From DATARH01 sp963773625 (lineage in GTDB: Bacteria > Pseudomonadota > Alphaproteobacteria > ATCC43930 > CGMCC-115725), in the NCBI GenBank assembly GCA_963773625.1, contig CAVZCJ010000008.1:152764-216763 (forward strand): 64,000 nucleotides of DNA, written 5' to 3'. This document shows positions 18,753-27,838 of this stretch, piece by piece (positions within the stretch are counted from its first letter, which is position 1; every line of letters starts with the position of its first letter). A program made the translations under genes and the position numbers. The notes below the pieces were generated by a model. The model was not told the origin of the DNA. It did no database searches and was given only the letters and a program-made list of their open reading frames with translations.

Positions 18753-20096
18753 ATGGCGTTCACGGTCGCGATTGTCGGGCGGCCGAATGTCGGCAAGTCG
18801 ACGCTGTTCAACCGCCTCGTCGGCCGGCGCGCGGCGCTGGTCGATGACACGCCTGGGGTAACCCGCGACCGCCGCGAGGGTGAGGGTCGCATCGCCGACC
18901 TCACCTTCCGCGTCATCGACACGGCCGGGCTCGAAGAGGCACCGCCGATGACGCTCGCGGGCCGGATGCGGACGCAGACCGAGCGCTCACTTGATCAAGC
19001 CGATGTCGTGCTGCTGCTGATCGATGCGCGCGAAGGGGTGACCGAACCCGATCGGCATTTCGGCGGCTGGCTGCGCGAGAGCGGCAAGCCCGTCGTGCTC
19101 GTCGCCAACAAGGCCGAGGGCAGGCGCGAGGCCGGCGCGGTCGGCGAGGCCTATGTACTCGGCCTCGGCGACCCGGTGCCGCTATCGGCGCAGAACGGCG
19201 AGGGGTTCGCCGAGCTTTATCAGCGGCTGCGTGATTTCGCGCCCTTGCCCGACGAAGAGGTCCCGGCCGAGGAAAAGGCGGAGAAGCGGCCATTGCAGCT
19301 AGCCATTGTCGGCCGCCCGAATGTCGGCAAGTCGACGCTGGTGAACCGTCTCCTCGGCGAGGAACGGCTGCTGACCGGTCCGGAACCCGGGATAACGCGC
19401 GATGCGATCGCGCTCGAGTGGCAGTGGCGAGGTCGGCCGATCCGGTTGGTTGATACCGCCGGGCTACGCCGCCGCGCGCGAATCGAGGAGCAGCTCGAAC
19501 GGCTCGCGGCCGCTGATACGCTGCGCACGATCCGTTTCGCCGACACGGTGATCCTGCTTCTCGACGCCCTCGAGCCGCTAGGCCGGCAGGATTTGACCAT
19601 CGCCAATTTGGTCGCCGAGGAGGGGCGGGCGCTGGTGCTGGCCGCCAATAAGTGGGATGCGGTCGGCGACAAGGCGGCGACCTTGAGACAGCTGCGCGAG
19701 CGGGTCGCCGAATCGCTGCCGCAGCTTCAGGGCGTGGCGCTCGTGCCGGTATCGGGACTGCGCGGGAGCGGGCTGGACACGCTGATGAAGGCAGTCCTTG
19801 ACGCCGACGCGGTATGGAACCGGCGCGTCCCTACCCCGGCGCTCAACCGCTGGCTCGGCGCGATGCAGGAACGCCACCCGCCGCCGCTCGTCGGTGCCCG
19901 GCGATTGCGGCTGCGCTATATCACGCAGGTCAATACCCGTCCGCCGACCTTCGCGCTGTTCGCCTCCAAACCGGGCGAGCTGGCGGATTCCTACCGGCGG
20001 TTTCTCGTCAATGCGTTGCGTCAGAATTTCGATCTGCCCGGGACGCCAATCCGGCTAATGCTGCGCAAGGGGGAGAACCCCTACGCGCGCGGCTGA
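18753..20096 (+). CDS. der: GTPase Der (EngA), ribosome assembly
   Basis: The 447-residue protein has two tandem G domains. The first has IVGRPNVGKSTLFNRLVG and DTAGLEEAPP; the second has IVGRPNVGKSTLVNRLLGEE, VDTAGLRRRARIEEQ and AANKWDAV. A KH-like domain closes the protein (TFALFASKPGELADSYRRF). Der binds the 50S subunit and is needed for its maturation. The gene starts 14 bp after bamB, and its stop overlaps the next start (TGATG). Confidence 0.96.
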   Translation: MAFTVAIVGRPNVGKSTLFNRLVGRRAALVDDTPGVTRDRREGEGRIADLTFRVIDTAGLEEAPPMTLAGRMRTQTERSLDQADVVLLLIDAREGVTEPDRHFGGWLRESGKPVVLVANKAEGRREAGAVGEAYVLGLGDPVPLSAQNGEGFAELYQRLRDFAPLPDEEVPAEEKAEKRPLQLAIVGRPNVGKSTLVNRLLGEERLLTGPEPGITRDAIALEWQWRGRPIRLVDTAGLRRRARIEEQLERLAAADTLRTIRFADTVILLLDALEPLGRQDLTIANLVAEEGRALVLAANKWDAVGDKAATLRQLRERVAESLPQLQGVALVPVSGLRGSGLDTLMKAVLDADAVWNRRVPTPALNRWLGAMQERHPPPLVGARRLRLRYITQVNTRPPTFALFASKPGELADSYRRFLVNALRQNFDLPGTPIRLMLRKGENPYARG

Positions 20097-21460
20097 TGCT
20101 GTTCAATAGCTTCGCCTTCATCCTCGGGTTTTTGCCGCCCACTTTGGCCGGATATTGGCTGCTCGCCCGCTATCCGGCAGCGCGCCTGTGGTATCTGCTA
20201 GCCGCCTCACTGGTGTTTTACGGCTACTCCGACTGGCGCTTCGTGCCGCTTCTCACGGGGTCTGTGGTCGTCAATTGGCTCGCCGCCACGGCGTTTCTCG
20301 CGAACCGCCGGCGCAGCATTCTCTATACGGCGATCGCCGCGGACCTGTTCTGTCTGGGGGTATTCAAATATCTCGGCTTTTTCAGCGGCGTCTTCAGCGA
20401 AGCCACCGGCCTGCCGCTGTCAGTGCCAAGGCTGGCGCTGCCCCTGGGGATCAGCTTTTTCACCTTTCATCACATCATCTATCTGGTCGATTTGCTCCGC
20501 GGGACGGCGCCGCGCTATCGCTTTCGCGACTACGCGCTCTACATCGCCTTGTTTCCCCAGATCCTCGCCGGGCCGCTGGTGAGGCATCACGAGATCGTGC
20601 CGCAGCTCACATTGCCGCCGGCGCGGCCAGGCTGGGACACGCGCATCGCGCACGGAATCGGTTTGTTTGTTATCGGCCTGACGAAGAAGCTGTTCTTCGC
20701 AGACCCGCTCGCCACGCACGCGGATCGGGTCTTTGCCGGCGCGGCGGCCGGACCGATTCCGATGGCGGACGCGTGGACGGGCGCGCTGGCTTTCCCGCTG
20801 CAAATCTATTTCGACTTTTCGGCCTATTCCGACATGGCGATCGGGCTCGCGCTGCTGTTCGGCTTTGTTCTCCCCTACAATTTCAATGTTCCCTACCGGG
20901 CCTGCAGCCTGCGCGATTTCTGGCGTCGCTGGCACATGACGCTGTCGCGCTTTTTGCGCGACTACCTGTACATCCCACTGGGTGGAAACCGCCATGGCTT
21001 GCCGCGTCAAGTCATCGCCCTATTGGTGACCTTTCTGCTCGGCGGATTGTGGCATGGCGCGGGGTGGACCTTCATCGTGTGGGGCGGGTTGCACGGTATG
21101 GGACTTGTCGCCGAGAATCTGTGGCGCCGCTGGCTGCCGCCGCTGCCGCGGGCAGCCGGATGGCTGATTCTGATGGCGTTCCTCGTGGTGACGTGGGTGT
21201 TCTTTCGCGCGCCGTCATTGTACGCAGCCGGACACATGCTCTCGGCCATGGTCATCCCCGGGCCGCTCCCGTCCTTTCCGGGCATGCGAACGATCGTGTT
21301 GGCGGCGGTTTTCGCCTTGTTCGGCCCGAGCAGCCAGGAGCTCGTCACACGGCTAAAACCGCGGCACTGGGTGGCGTTCGCCGGAGCGGCGGCCACCGCC
21401 GCGGTCTTGCTGAAGCTCGGCGACGGCCCATCGTATGAGTTCATCTACTTCCACTTCTGA
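20096..21460 (+). CDS. MBOAT O-acyltransferase (second copy)
   Basis: The 454-residue multipass protein has the MBOAT core: LPLGISFFTFHHIIYLVDL, FPQILAGPLVRHHEI, IYFDFSAYSDMAIGLALLFG, LRDFWRRWHMTLSRFLRDYL and GGLWHGAGWTFIVWG with the catalytic His. It is clearly related to the MBOAT at 1755-3152. ATG 20096 overlaps the der stop, so it is probably translated with der. The next gene encodes an SGNH-like partner, giving a two-gene acyl transfer unit. Its target polymer or lipid is unknown. Confidence 0.87.
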   Translation: MLFNSFAFILGFLPPTLAGYWLLARYPAARLWYLLAASLVFYGYSDWRFVPLLTGSVVVNWLAATAFLANRRRSILYTAIAADLFCLGVFKYLGFFSGVFSEATGLPLSVPRLALPLGISFFTFHHIIYLVDLLRGTAPRYRFRDYALYIALFPQILAGPLVRHHEIVPQLTLPPARPGWDTRIAHGIGLFVIGLTKKLFFADPLATHADRVFAGAAAGPIPMADAWTGALAFPLQIYFDFSAYSDMAIGLALLFGFVLPYNFNVPYRACSLRDFWRRWHMTLSRFLRDYLYIPLGGNRHGLPRQVIALLVTFLLGGLWHGAGWTFIVWGGLHGMGLVAENLWRRWLPPLPRAAGWLILMAFLVVTWVFFRAPSLYAAGHMLSAMVIPGPLPSFPGMRTIVLAAVFALFGPSSQELVTRLKPRHWVAFAGAAATAAVLLKLGDGPSYEFIYFHF

Positions 21461-22442
21461 TCCGGCGGCCTGGAGACGGGTGCTACGCCTTTACGCGCTA
21501 GGCTGCCCGTTCCTCCTACTGCTGGTCGCCGTCATGCTGATTGGCCTCGATCCATACGACAGCGGCCGCCTCGCTTTCGCTGAGGGCTACGGCGTGCCGG
21601 CATCGTTGGGACCGCGTCTGACCGCGGCGAGCACGGCCCGCGCCCCCGATGCGGAGGCGGCGATTATCGGCAATTCGACGATACAGCTGCTACATCCCGC
21701 GCGGCTCTCGCAGTTGACCGGGGTGAGGTTCGTCTCGCTGGCCATTGCCGGGACCGGTCCGACAGAGCAACTGGCGGTCGCACGCTGGTTCCTGCGCCAC
21801 CATCGTGGTGAGGCATCACCCAAGGCCTTGGTCTTCGGTCTCGACCTGAGCTGGTGTGAGGCCGATGGCCGGCTTGCGGTCACCAACCCGTTCCCGTTCT
21901 GGCTCTATTCGCCGAGCGTGATGGAATACGCGCTCAGCATGCTGCAGCTGAAGACGTTCGAGAGCGTGGAACGCAAAGTGAAGCTGATGCTGGGCCGCGC
22001 AGAGCCGCTGCGGGCGGACGGATACCGCGATTACGAGACCGGTCACGGCTGGGACAAAGCGGCGGCGGATCGGGCGTTCGCCGAACCCCAAAGCGATGCC
22101 GCTCCGGCCGATCCGCCGAACTTCGCCGCGCCAAAGCTGCTGGGCGATTTCTTCGCCGCGCTACCGGCGGAGACCAAACTGGTACTGCTCTTTCCACCGC
22201 GTCATATCAGCAGCTTGCCGCCAGCGGACAGTCCGGCGGCACGGTTCGAGACGCGGTGCAAGGCAGCCTATCGCGCGCTCGCCGCCGCACGCCCGCGCAC
22301 CGCGATCGTCGATCTCGCAGTCGACGGAGACATCGCCCGCAACGACCAGTTCTTCTGGGACAAGGTTCACTACCGCGGCCCGGTCGCGACGCGGATCGAA
22401 GACGCCGTCGCCAGCGCGCTTTACGTGAAGAAGGTCGATTGA
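21435..22442 (+). CDS. Membrane-anchored SGNH-like protein, partner of the MBOAT
   Basis: The 335-residue protein has one N-terminal membrane helix (residues about 19-40), then AAIIGNSTIQLLHP, which resembles the SGNH block I with a Ser in GNST. A late WDKVHYRGPVATRIE segment offers the Asp/His pair. This pattern is common for unnamed proteins paired with MBOATs, comparable in place to AlgJ. The start overlaps the MBOAT end by 26 bp, which suggests coupling. The catalytic reading is inferred from weak motifs. Confidence 0.6.
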   Translation: MSSSTSTSDPAAWRRVLRLYALGCPFLLLLVAVMLIGLDPYDSGRLAFAEGYGVPASLGPRLTAASTARAPDAEAAIIGNSTIQLLHPARLSQLTGVRFVSLAIAGTGPTEQLAVARWFLRHHRGEASPKALVFGLDLSWCEADGRLAVTNPFPFWLYSPSVMEYALSMLQLKTFESVERKVKLMLGRAEPLRADGYRDYETGHGWDKAAADRAFAEPQSDAAPADPPNFAAPKLLGDFFAALPAETKLVLLFPPRHISSLPPADSPAARFETRCKAAYRALAAARPRTAIVDLAVDGDIARNDQFFWDKVHYRGPVATRIEDAVASALYVKKVD

Positions 22443-22452
22443 TGCGCCTAAG

Positions 22453-23190
22453 TCAGCATTTCACCTGTGACTGGGTGTCGGCTAAATCGCTGGCGTTGAC
22501 GATTTCGCCGTTGCGCTGACATTCCGGCACGGCGAGTTGCAAGAAGGCGTCGGCGACGCTCTCGGGCGGCGGCAGGGTCATCGGGTCTTCGCCGGGGAAG
22601 ACGCGCGCGCGCAGACGCGTGCGCACGACGCCCGGCCCGATCAGATTGGCGCGTACCCGGGTCTTCTCAATTTCCGCCGCATAGGTCTTTACCAGCGCTT
22701 CGAGGCCAGCCTTGCTCACCGCATAGGGACCCCAATAGGCGCGCGGCGCGCGGGCGATGCCGCTGGTGACAAAGATCGCCCGCCCGTCGGGTGCAGCCCG
22801 CAGCAGCGGGTCCATCGCCCGAATCAGCCGCCAGTTGGCGGTGAGATTGAGGTCGATGATCTCGCTCCACAGCCTGGGGTCGATATGCCCTAGCGGCGAG
22901 AACGTGCCGAACTCGGCGGCATTGCCGACAAGAATGTCGAGCCGCTGATAGCGCTGGTAAATCGCGGCGGCGAGCTCGTCGATCTTGACGAAGTCGCGCA
23001 GGTCGAGTGGCACCAGCGTCGCGGTGCCGCCGGCGGCGCGAACCCTGTCGTCGGTCTCCTCGAGCCCGCCCGGCGTGCGCGCCGCCAGTACTAGATGCGC
23101 GCCCTCGCGCGCAAAGCGCTCGGCGACGGCAGCGCCGATGCCACGCGAGGCACCGGTGATGAGCGCGATCTTGCCGGCGAGACAGCCCAT
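22453..23190 (-). CDS. Short-chain dehydrogenase/reductase
   Basis: The 245-residue classical SDR has the cofactor loop TGASRGIG at residues 13-20, the NAG-like VGNAAEFG, the catalytic Ser in FVTSGIARAP and YAVSK with Tyr and Lys. These reduce or oxidise a hydroxyl/keto group with NAD(P)(H). The substrate cannot be inferred. It lies downstream of purF and a tiny membrane peptide on the same strand, an order often seen in this group of bacteria. Confidence 0.87.
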   Translation of the reverse strand: MGCLAGKIALITGASRGIGAAVAERFAREGAHLVLAARTPGGLEETDDRVRAAGGTATLVPLDLRDFVKIDELAAAIYQRYQRLDILVGNAAEFGTFSPLGHIDPRLWSEIIDLNLTANWRLIRAMDPLLRAAPDGRAIFVTSGIARAPRAYWGPYAVSKAGLEALVKTYAAEIEKTRVRANLIGPGVVRTRLRARVFPGEDPMTLPPPESVADAFLQLAVPECQRNGEIVNASDLADTQSQVKC

Positions 23191-23204
23191 CCCTGGCCGC
23201 GGCG

Positions 23205-23333
23205 TCAGCAGGAGGGCTGTCGCCGGATCGCCAGCAGCGCGAGGACGTTGCCGATCGTCGCGGCGACGATGACTCCCGTCAGCGATCGTTGCTGCGGCGC
23301 GGCGTCCGCTAATGCGGCATGGGTACCGGACAT
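23205..23333 (-). CDS. Possible 42-residue single-helix membrane peptide
   Basis: A short frame starts at ATG 23333 with GAGGG just before it. It encodes a polar N terminus and one hydrophobic stretch (LTGVIVAATIGNVLALLAI) followed by Arg-Arg. It sits between purF (43 bp away) and the SDR gene (14 bp away) on the same strand. I recognise no family. The case rests on the ribosome site, the helix and the tight spacing; chance remains possible. Confidence 0.35.
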   Translation of the reverse strand: MSGTHAALADAAPQQRSLTGVIVAATIGNVLALLAIRRQPSC

Positions 23334-23376
23334 CCCTCTACCCTCAATTTCCTGCTGTTCTTCCTGTGCGGGCCAG

Positions 23377-24837
23377 CTATGCCAAGAGGGACAGCTGCGC
23401 GGACACCTTGCCGTCCTCGGCGTCGACAAGCGGGATCGGGTAATCCCCGGTGAAGCACGCGTCGCAGAATTGCGGCATCAGCGGGTCGCGTTCGCTCTCG
23501 CCCATCGCCCGGTAGAGCCCCTTGATCGAGATGAAGGCGAGCGTGTCGACCCCGATGAACCTGGCCATCTCGTCGACATCGTAGCGCGCCGCGAGGAGCT
23601 GCTCGCGCTCGGGCGTGGCGATTCCGTAGAAGCAAGGGTGCGTCGTCGGGGGGCTGGAGATGCGCATATGCACCTCCCGCGCCCCGGCGTTACGCACCAT
23701 CTCGACGATCTTGGTCGAGGTGGTGCCGCGCACGATCGAATCGTCGACGAGGATCACCCGCTTGCCCTTGAGGTCATTGCGGTTGGCGTTGTGCTTGAGG
23801 CGCACGCCGAGGTGGCGGATCTGATCGGTCGGCTCGATAAACGTGCGGCCGACATAGTGGTTGCGAATGATGCCGAGCTCAAACGGAATGCCGGCTTCCT
23901 GCGAGTATCCGATGGCGGCGGGGACGCCCGAATCCGGAACCGGCACGACGACGTCGGCATCGACGTGGCTTTCGCGCGCCAGCTCTTGGCCGATGCGCTT
24001 GCGCGCCTCGTAGACGCTGCGGCCCTCGATCACGCTGTCGGGGCGGGCGAAGTAGATGTGCTCGAAGATGCAGAAGCGCTCGGGCTTCCGGGGAAACGGC
24101 TTGACGCTGTGCAAGCCTTCGGCGTCGGCGATGACGATCTCGCCGGGCTCGACGTCGCGCACGAACTCAGCGTCGATAATGTCGAGCGCGCAGGTTTCCG
24201 AGGCGATAATCCAGGCGTCGGCGAGGCGGCCGACGACGAGCGGCCGCACGCCCAGCGGGTCGCGCAGACCGATCACCGAATCCTGGGTCAGCGCGGCGAG
24301 GGAATAAGCGCCCTCGATCTGGCTAAGCCCATCGACCATCCGGTCGACAATGGTGCTCTGCTCGCTGGTCGCGATCAGGTGGTTGATGACCTCGGTGTCG
24401 CTGGTCGTGTTGAAAAGGCAGCCGCGGCGCACGAGCTGCTTGCGCAGCTGGTAGGAGTTGGTCAGGTTGCCGTTGTGGCAGATCGCCATGCCACCGAGCG
24501 CGAAGTCGAAATAAAGCGGTTGGACATTGCGCAGCGCTACTTCGCCTGTCGTCGCATAGCGCACGTGGCCGATTGCCGAATGTCCGGGCAGTTTGCGGAT
24601 GACGTCCGGCGAGCCGAAAAGGTCGCCGACGAGGCCCATGCCGCGATGCGCGTTAAACTGCTCGCCGTCATAGGCGACGATCCCCGCCGCCTCTTGTCCG
24701 CGATGCTGCAGCGCGTGCAGGCCGAGCGCCGCCAACGCCGCGGCATCGGGATGACCGAACACCCCGAAGACCCCGCACTCCTCGTGAAAACGATCCGCGT
24801 CGCCGCGGCCGGTCGTCAGCATGCGCGCCCTCGTCAT
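23377..24837 (-). CDS. purF: Amidophosphoribosyltransferase PurF
   Basis: The 486-residue enzyme makes 5-phosphoribosylamine from PRPP and glutamine, the first step of purine synthesis. A short propeptide precedes the nucleophile Cys in FHEECGVFGVFGHPD, so N-terminal processing is expected. The glutaminase part has RGQEAAGI, ATTGEV and CHNGNL. The phosphoribosyltransferase part has the PRPP loop VILVDDSIVRGTTS. The order cvpA-purF, 70 bp apart, is widely conserved. Confidence 0.96.
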   Translation of the reverse strand: MTRARMLTTGRGDADRFHEECGVFGVFGHPDAAALAALGLHALQHRGQEAAGIVAYDGEQFNAHRGMGLVGDLFGSPDVIRKLPGHSAIGHVRYATTGEVALRNVQPLYFDFALGGMAICHNGNLTNSYQLRKQLVRRGCLFNTTSDTEVINHLIATSEQSTIVDRMVDGLSQIEGAYSLAALTQDSVIGLRDPLGVRPLVVGRLADAWIIASETCALDIIDAEFVRDVEPGEIVIADAEGLHSVKPFPRKPERFCIFEHIYFARPDSVIEGRSVYEARKRIGQELARESHVDADVVVPVPDSGVPAAIGYSQEAGIPFELGIIRNHYVGRTFIEPTDQIRHLGVRLKHNANRNDLKGKRVILVDDSIVRGTTSTKIVEMVRNAGAREVHMRISSPPTTHPCFYGIATPEREQLLAARYDVDEMARFIGVDTLAFISIKGLYRAMGESERDPLMPQFCDACFTGDYPIPLVDAEDGKVSAQLSLLA

Positions 24838-24907
24838 CGCCCGTCCGGCCCTGTCAGATATGGGGTCTTATCACCTTGTTACCAACCGGTGACAAGTCCC
24901 GCCGTGG

Positions 24908-25591
24908 TCAACGATTATTGTTGTTGATGATGCGATCCAGCGTCTTCTGGTCGCCGGGCTTATAAGTCGGCGCTGGGGCTGGTTGAGCACTGCCCGGCGC
25001 CGGGGCCGCGGGATTGGCGAGCGCCCGAATCGCTGCTTTAGTCAAATCGTCGGCGGTCTGTGATTTGGTCTTCTGGATGACCTCTTCGGCCGCCGTCGAG
25101 GTCTTTTCGCGCCACTTCTCGGGAAGGAGGCCACGCACCAGTTCGGCACCCCGCTGGAGATAGGGCAGGCTCTTTGCCTCGCGGATCCACGGCGGGCGAT
25201 CGGTTGGCGGCGGGGTCATGACGTCGAGCACGATGTAGGCAAAAAGGCTGAGAATCAGGACGCCCCTCACAATCCCGAAAACGAAGCCGAGCGTGCGGTC
25301 GACCGTCGACAGCGCGCTCGCGTGCACGGCGCGGGCAACAATCCCGGTGGCGATGGTCAGCGCGATCAAACTGGCGATGAACAGGCCGCCCCAGGCGATA
25401 AGCTGCGACAGCAGCTGGTTGTGAACCATCGGCTCGACGATGGCGATGAGGTAGTCGTGCCCGTAGAGGGTGATGAACCCGGCGCCGACCCAGGCGACGA
25501 TCGACAATGCTTCGCGCACGAAGCCGCGCGCGAAGGCGAAGACCGCCGACAGGCCGATGACTGCGATGACGCCGATATCGAGCGGGTTCAA
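24908..25591 (-). CDS. cvpA: CvpA family membrane protein
   Basis: The 227-residue protein has four hydrophobic helices in the first 120 residues (starting DIGVIAVIGLSAVFAFARGF) with the family segment VLILSLFAYIVLDVMTPPP, then a soluble, Ala/Pro-rich tail. CvpA proteins are linked to colicin V export and envelope stress in enterobacteria; the exact role is unclear. It overlaps the radA stop by 4 bp and precedes purF. Confidence 0.85.
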   Translation of the reverse strand: MNPLDIGVIAVIGLSAVFAFARGFVREALSIVAWVGAGFITLYGHDYLIAIVEPMVHNQLLSQLIAWGGLFIASLIALTIATGIVARAVHASALSTVDRTLGFVFGIVRGVLILSLFAYIVLDVMTPPPTDRPPWIREAKSLPYLQRGAELVRGLLPEKWREKTSTAAEEVIQKTKSQTADDLTKAAIRALANPAAPAPGSAQPAPAPTYKPGDQKTLDRIINNNNR

Positions 25592-27018
25592 GAGGCCACC
25601 GTTACGCGCCGCATCTGGCGCCGCCGCTCGGCCGGGGCGAGGCGGTCGACCAGCTCGCTGAGATGGCCGATCGGCAGCGTCGTGATGCCTTCGCCCGAGC
25701 GGCGGCCGCGCGCGCCGGGCCGCGCCGGAACCCAGGCCTCGCCAAAGCCGAGCTTGGCGGCTTCCTTGAGTCGAGCGTCGCTATGCGAGACCGGGCGCAC
25801 CCGGCCCGACAGCCCGATCTCGCCAAAGACGACAGTGTCCGCCGGCACCGGGGTTTCGACCATCGCCGAGATGAGGGCGGCGGCGACCGCGAGATCGGCG
25901 GCTGGCTCGCCGATCCGCAGGCCTCCGGCGACGTTGAGATAGATGTCGTTGGCGCCTACCGAAAGGCCGCAGCGCGCGTCGAGCACGGCAACGATCATCG
26001 CCAGCCGCGTCGCATCCCAGCCGACGACGGCGCGGCGCGGCGTGCCGAGCACGGACGGCGCGACGAGCGCCTGAATCTCCACCAACACCGGGCGGGTCCC
26101 TTCGATCCCGGCGAACACCGCTGCGCCGGCGACCGCCGCGCCGGTCTCTTCCGAGCGCTCGGCGAGGAACATCGCCGACGGGTTCGGCACCTCGACGAGG
26201 CCGCGATCGCTCATCTCAAAGACGCCGATCTCGTCCGTCGCGCCAAAGCGGTTCTTGACCGCGCGTAGGATGCGGAACTGGTGGCCACGCTCGCCCTCGA
26301 AGTAGAGCACGGTGTCGACCATGTGCTCGAGCACGCGCGGGCCGGCGATCATGCCCTCCTTGGTGACGTGCCCGACCAGCACCAACACAAAGCCGCGCCG
26401 CTTGGCGAGGCCGATCAGCTCTTGCGCCGCGCCGCGCACCTGGCTGACCGTGCCGGGCGCGCTGTCGAGGGTGTCGAGATACATCGTCTGGATCGAATCG
26501 ATGACCGCGAGCAGGGGTGGGTTTGCCGTATCGAGCGAGGCAGCGATGTCGCGCACGCTAGTCCCGACAGCAAGGTGCACCGGTGCGTTCTCGACGCCGA
26601 GGCGGCGCGCGCGCAGGCGGATCTGGTCGATCGCCTCCTCGCCAGTGATATAGGCCGCCGCGCTGCCTCCCGCCGCAACCGCGGCGGCGGCCTGGAGCAG
26701 CAGTGTCGACTTGCCGATGCCCGGATCGCCGCCGACCAGGATCGCCGAACCCGGGACCAGCCCACCGCCGCAGACACGATCCAGTTCGGCAATGCCGGTG
26801 AGGTGGCGCATCGTGCCGCGGCTTTCGCCGGTGAGGCCGACAAAGTCGAGCGAACGACCGGCTTTCCCACCGGCGCCGCCGAGGCTCCTCGGCGGTGCGG
26901 AACGCGGCAATTCCTCGACGAGGCTATTCCACGCGCCGCAAGCCTCGCAGCGCCCGGCCCATTTCGGATAGACCGCGCCGCATTCCTGACAAGCGTAGCG
27001 CGGGGCCGATTTAGCCAT
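25588..27018 (-). CDS. radA: DNA repair protein RadA
   Basis: The 476-residue protein has an N-terminal four-Cys zinc motif (YACQECG and RCEACGAW), the Walker A GGDPGIGKSTLLLQ, the RadA-specific AVKNRFGATDEIGVFEM, and a C-terminal Lon-like domain (VGANDIYLNVAGGLRI). RadA is a DnaB-type helicase that promotes branch migration in recombination. It overlaps cvpA by 4 bp and lies 27 bp after mlaF. Confidence 0.95.
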   Translation of the reverse strand: MAKSAPRYACQECGAVYPKWAGRCEACGAWNSLVEELPRSAPPRSLGGAGGKAGRSLDFVGLTGESRGTMRHLTGIAELDRVCGGGLVPGSAILVGGDPGIGKSTLLLQAAAAVAAGGSAAAYITGEEAIDQIRLRARRLGVENAPVHLAVGTSVRDIAASLDTANPPLLAVIDSIQTMYLDTLDSAPGTVSQVRGAAQELIGLAKRRGFVLVLVGHVTKEGMIAGPRVLEHMVDTVLYFEGERGHQFRILRAVKNRFGATDEIGVFEMSDRGLVEVPNPSAMFLAERSEETGAAVAGAAVFAGIEGTRPVLVEIQALVAPSVLGTPRRAVVGWDATRLAMIVAVLDARCGLSVGANDIYLNVAGGLRIGEPAADLAVAAALISAMVETPVPADTVVFGEIGLSGRVRPVSHSDARLKEAAKLGFGEAWVPARPGARGRRSGEGITTLPIGHLSELVDRLAPAERRRQMRRVTVAS

Positions 27019-27045
27019 CGGAGCAGCTTCGCACCGCGCGGATCG

Positions 27046-27828
27046 TCACAGCGCCCGCACCTCCATCTGGATCGGGCCCTCGGCACGGCCATGCACGAAC
27101 TGGTCGACAAAGGGGTTGCCCGAATCGTCGACTTCGCTCGCCGGTCCGTGCCAGACGATCTTGCCCCGGTGCAGCATCGCGATGCGGTCGGCGATCTTGC
27201 GGGCGCTCGTCATGTCGTGGGTGATCGACACCGCGGTGGCGCCCAATTGGCGCACGGATTTGATAATCAGGTCGTTGATCACATCGGCCATGATCGGGTC
27301 GAGTCCGGTGGTCGGCTCGTCGAAGAAGATAATTTCGGGTTCGGCGGCGATGGCGCGAGCCAGCGCCACCCGCTTTTGCATGCCACCCGAGAGCTCGGCA
27401 GGCCGCAGCTCGCCGACCTCGGCGCCGAGCCCGACCGCCGCCAACTTGGCGAGCGCGATCTCCCGTGCCCTGGCCCGTTCCATGCCGCGCCCTTGGACAA
27501 GCCCGAAGGCAACATTCTCCCACACCAGCAGCGAGTCGAACAGGGCGCTGCCCTGAAACAGCATCCCAAACTTTTGCATGAGCCGTTCGCGCGCCCTGCG
27601 GCCGATGTCCACCGTCTCCTTGCCGTCGATGCGGATCGAGCCGGCTTCGGGGTGCAATAGTCCGAGGATGCACTTGATCAACACCGACTTGCCGGTGCCC
27701 GAGCCGCCGATAATGACGAGGCTTTCGCCGACCGCGCAGTCGATGTCGATGCCATCGAGCACGCGCTTCCGCCCGAACGACTTTTCGACGCCGCGGACGG
27801 CGATCTTCGGGGCGGCGTCCCCAGTCAT
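27046..27828 (-). CDS. mlaF: ABC transporter ATP-binding protein MlaF-like (phospholipid transport)
   Basis: The 260-residue ATPase has Walker A (GGSGTGKSVLIKC), the signature LSGGMQKRVALARAI, Walker B (IIFFDEPTTGLDP) and the switch His in SITHDM. MlaF drives retrograde or anterograde phospholipid movement between the inner and outer membranes with MlaE and an MCE protein. The permease gene lies 10 bp upstream. No mlaD-type MCE gene is in this window, so it must lie elsewhere. Confidence 0.88.
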   Translation of the reverse strand: MTGDAAPKIAVRGVEKSFGRKRVLDGIDIDCAVGESLVIIGGSGTGKSVLIKCILGLLHPEAGSIRIDGKETVDIGRRARERLMQKFGMLFQGSALFDSLLVWENVAFGLVQGRGMERARAREIALAKLAAVGLGAEVGELRPAELSGGMQKRVALARAIAAEPEIIFFDEPTTGLDPIMADVINDLIIKSVRQLGATAVSITHDMTSARKIADRIAMLHRGKIVWHGPASEVDDSGNPFVDQFVHGRAEGPIQMEVRAL

Positions 27829-27838
27829 GAGAGATTGC

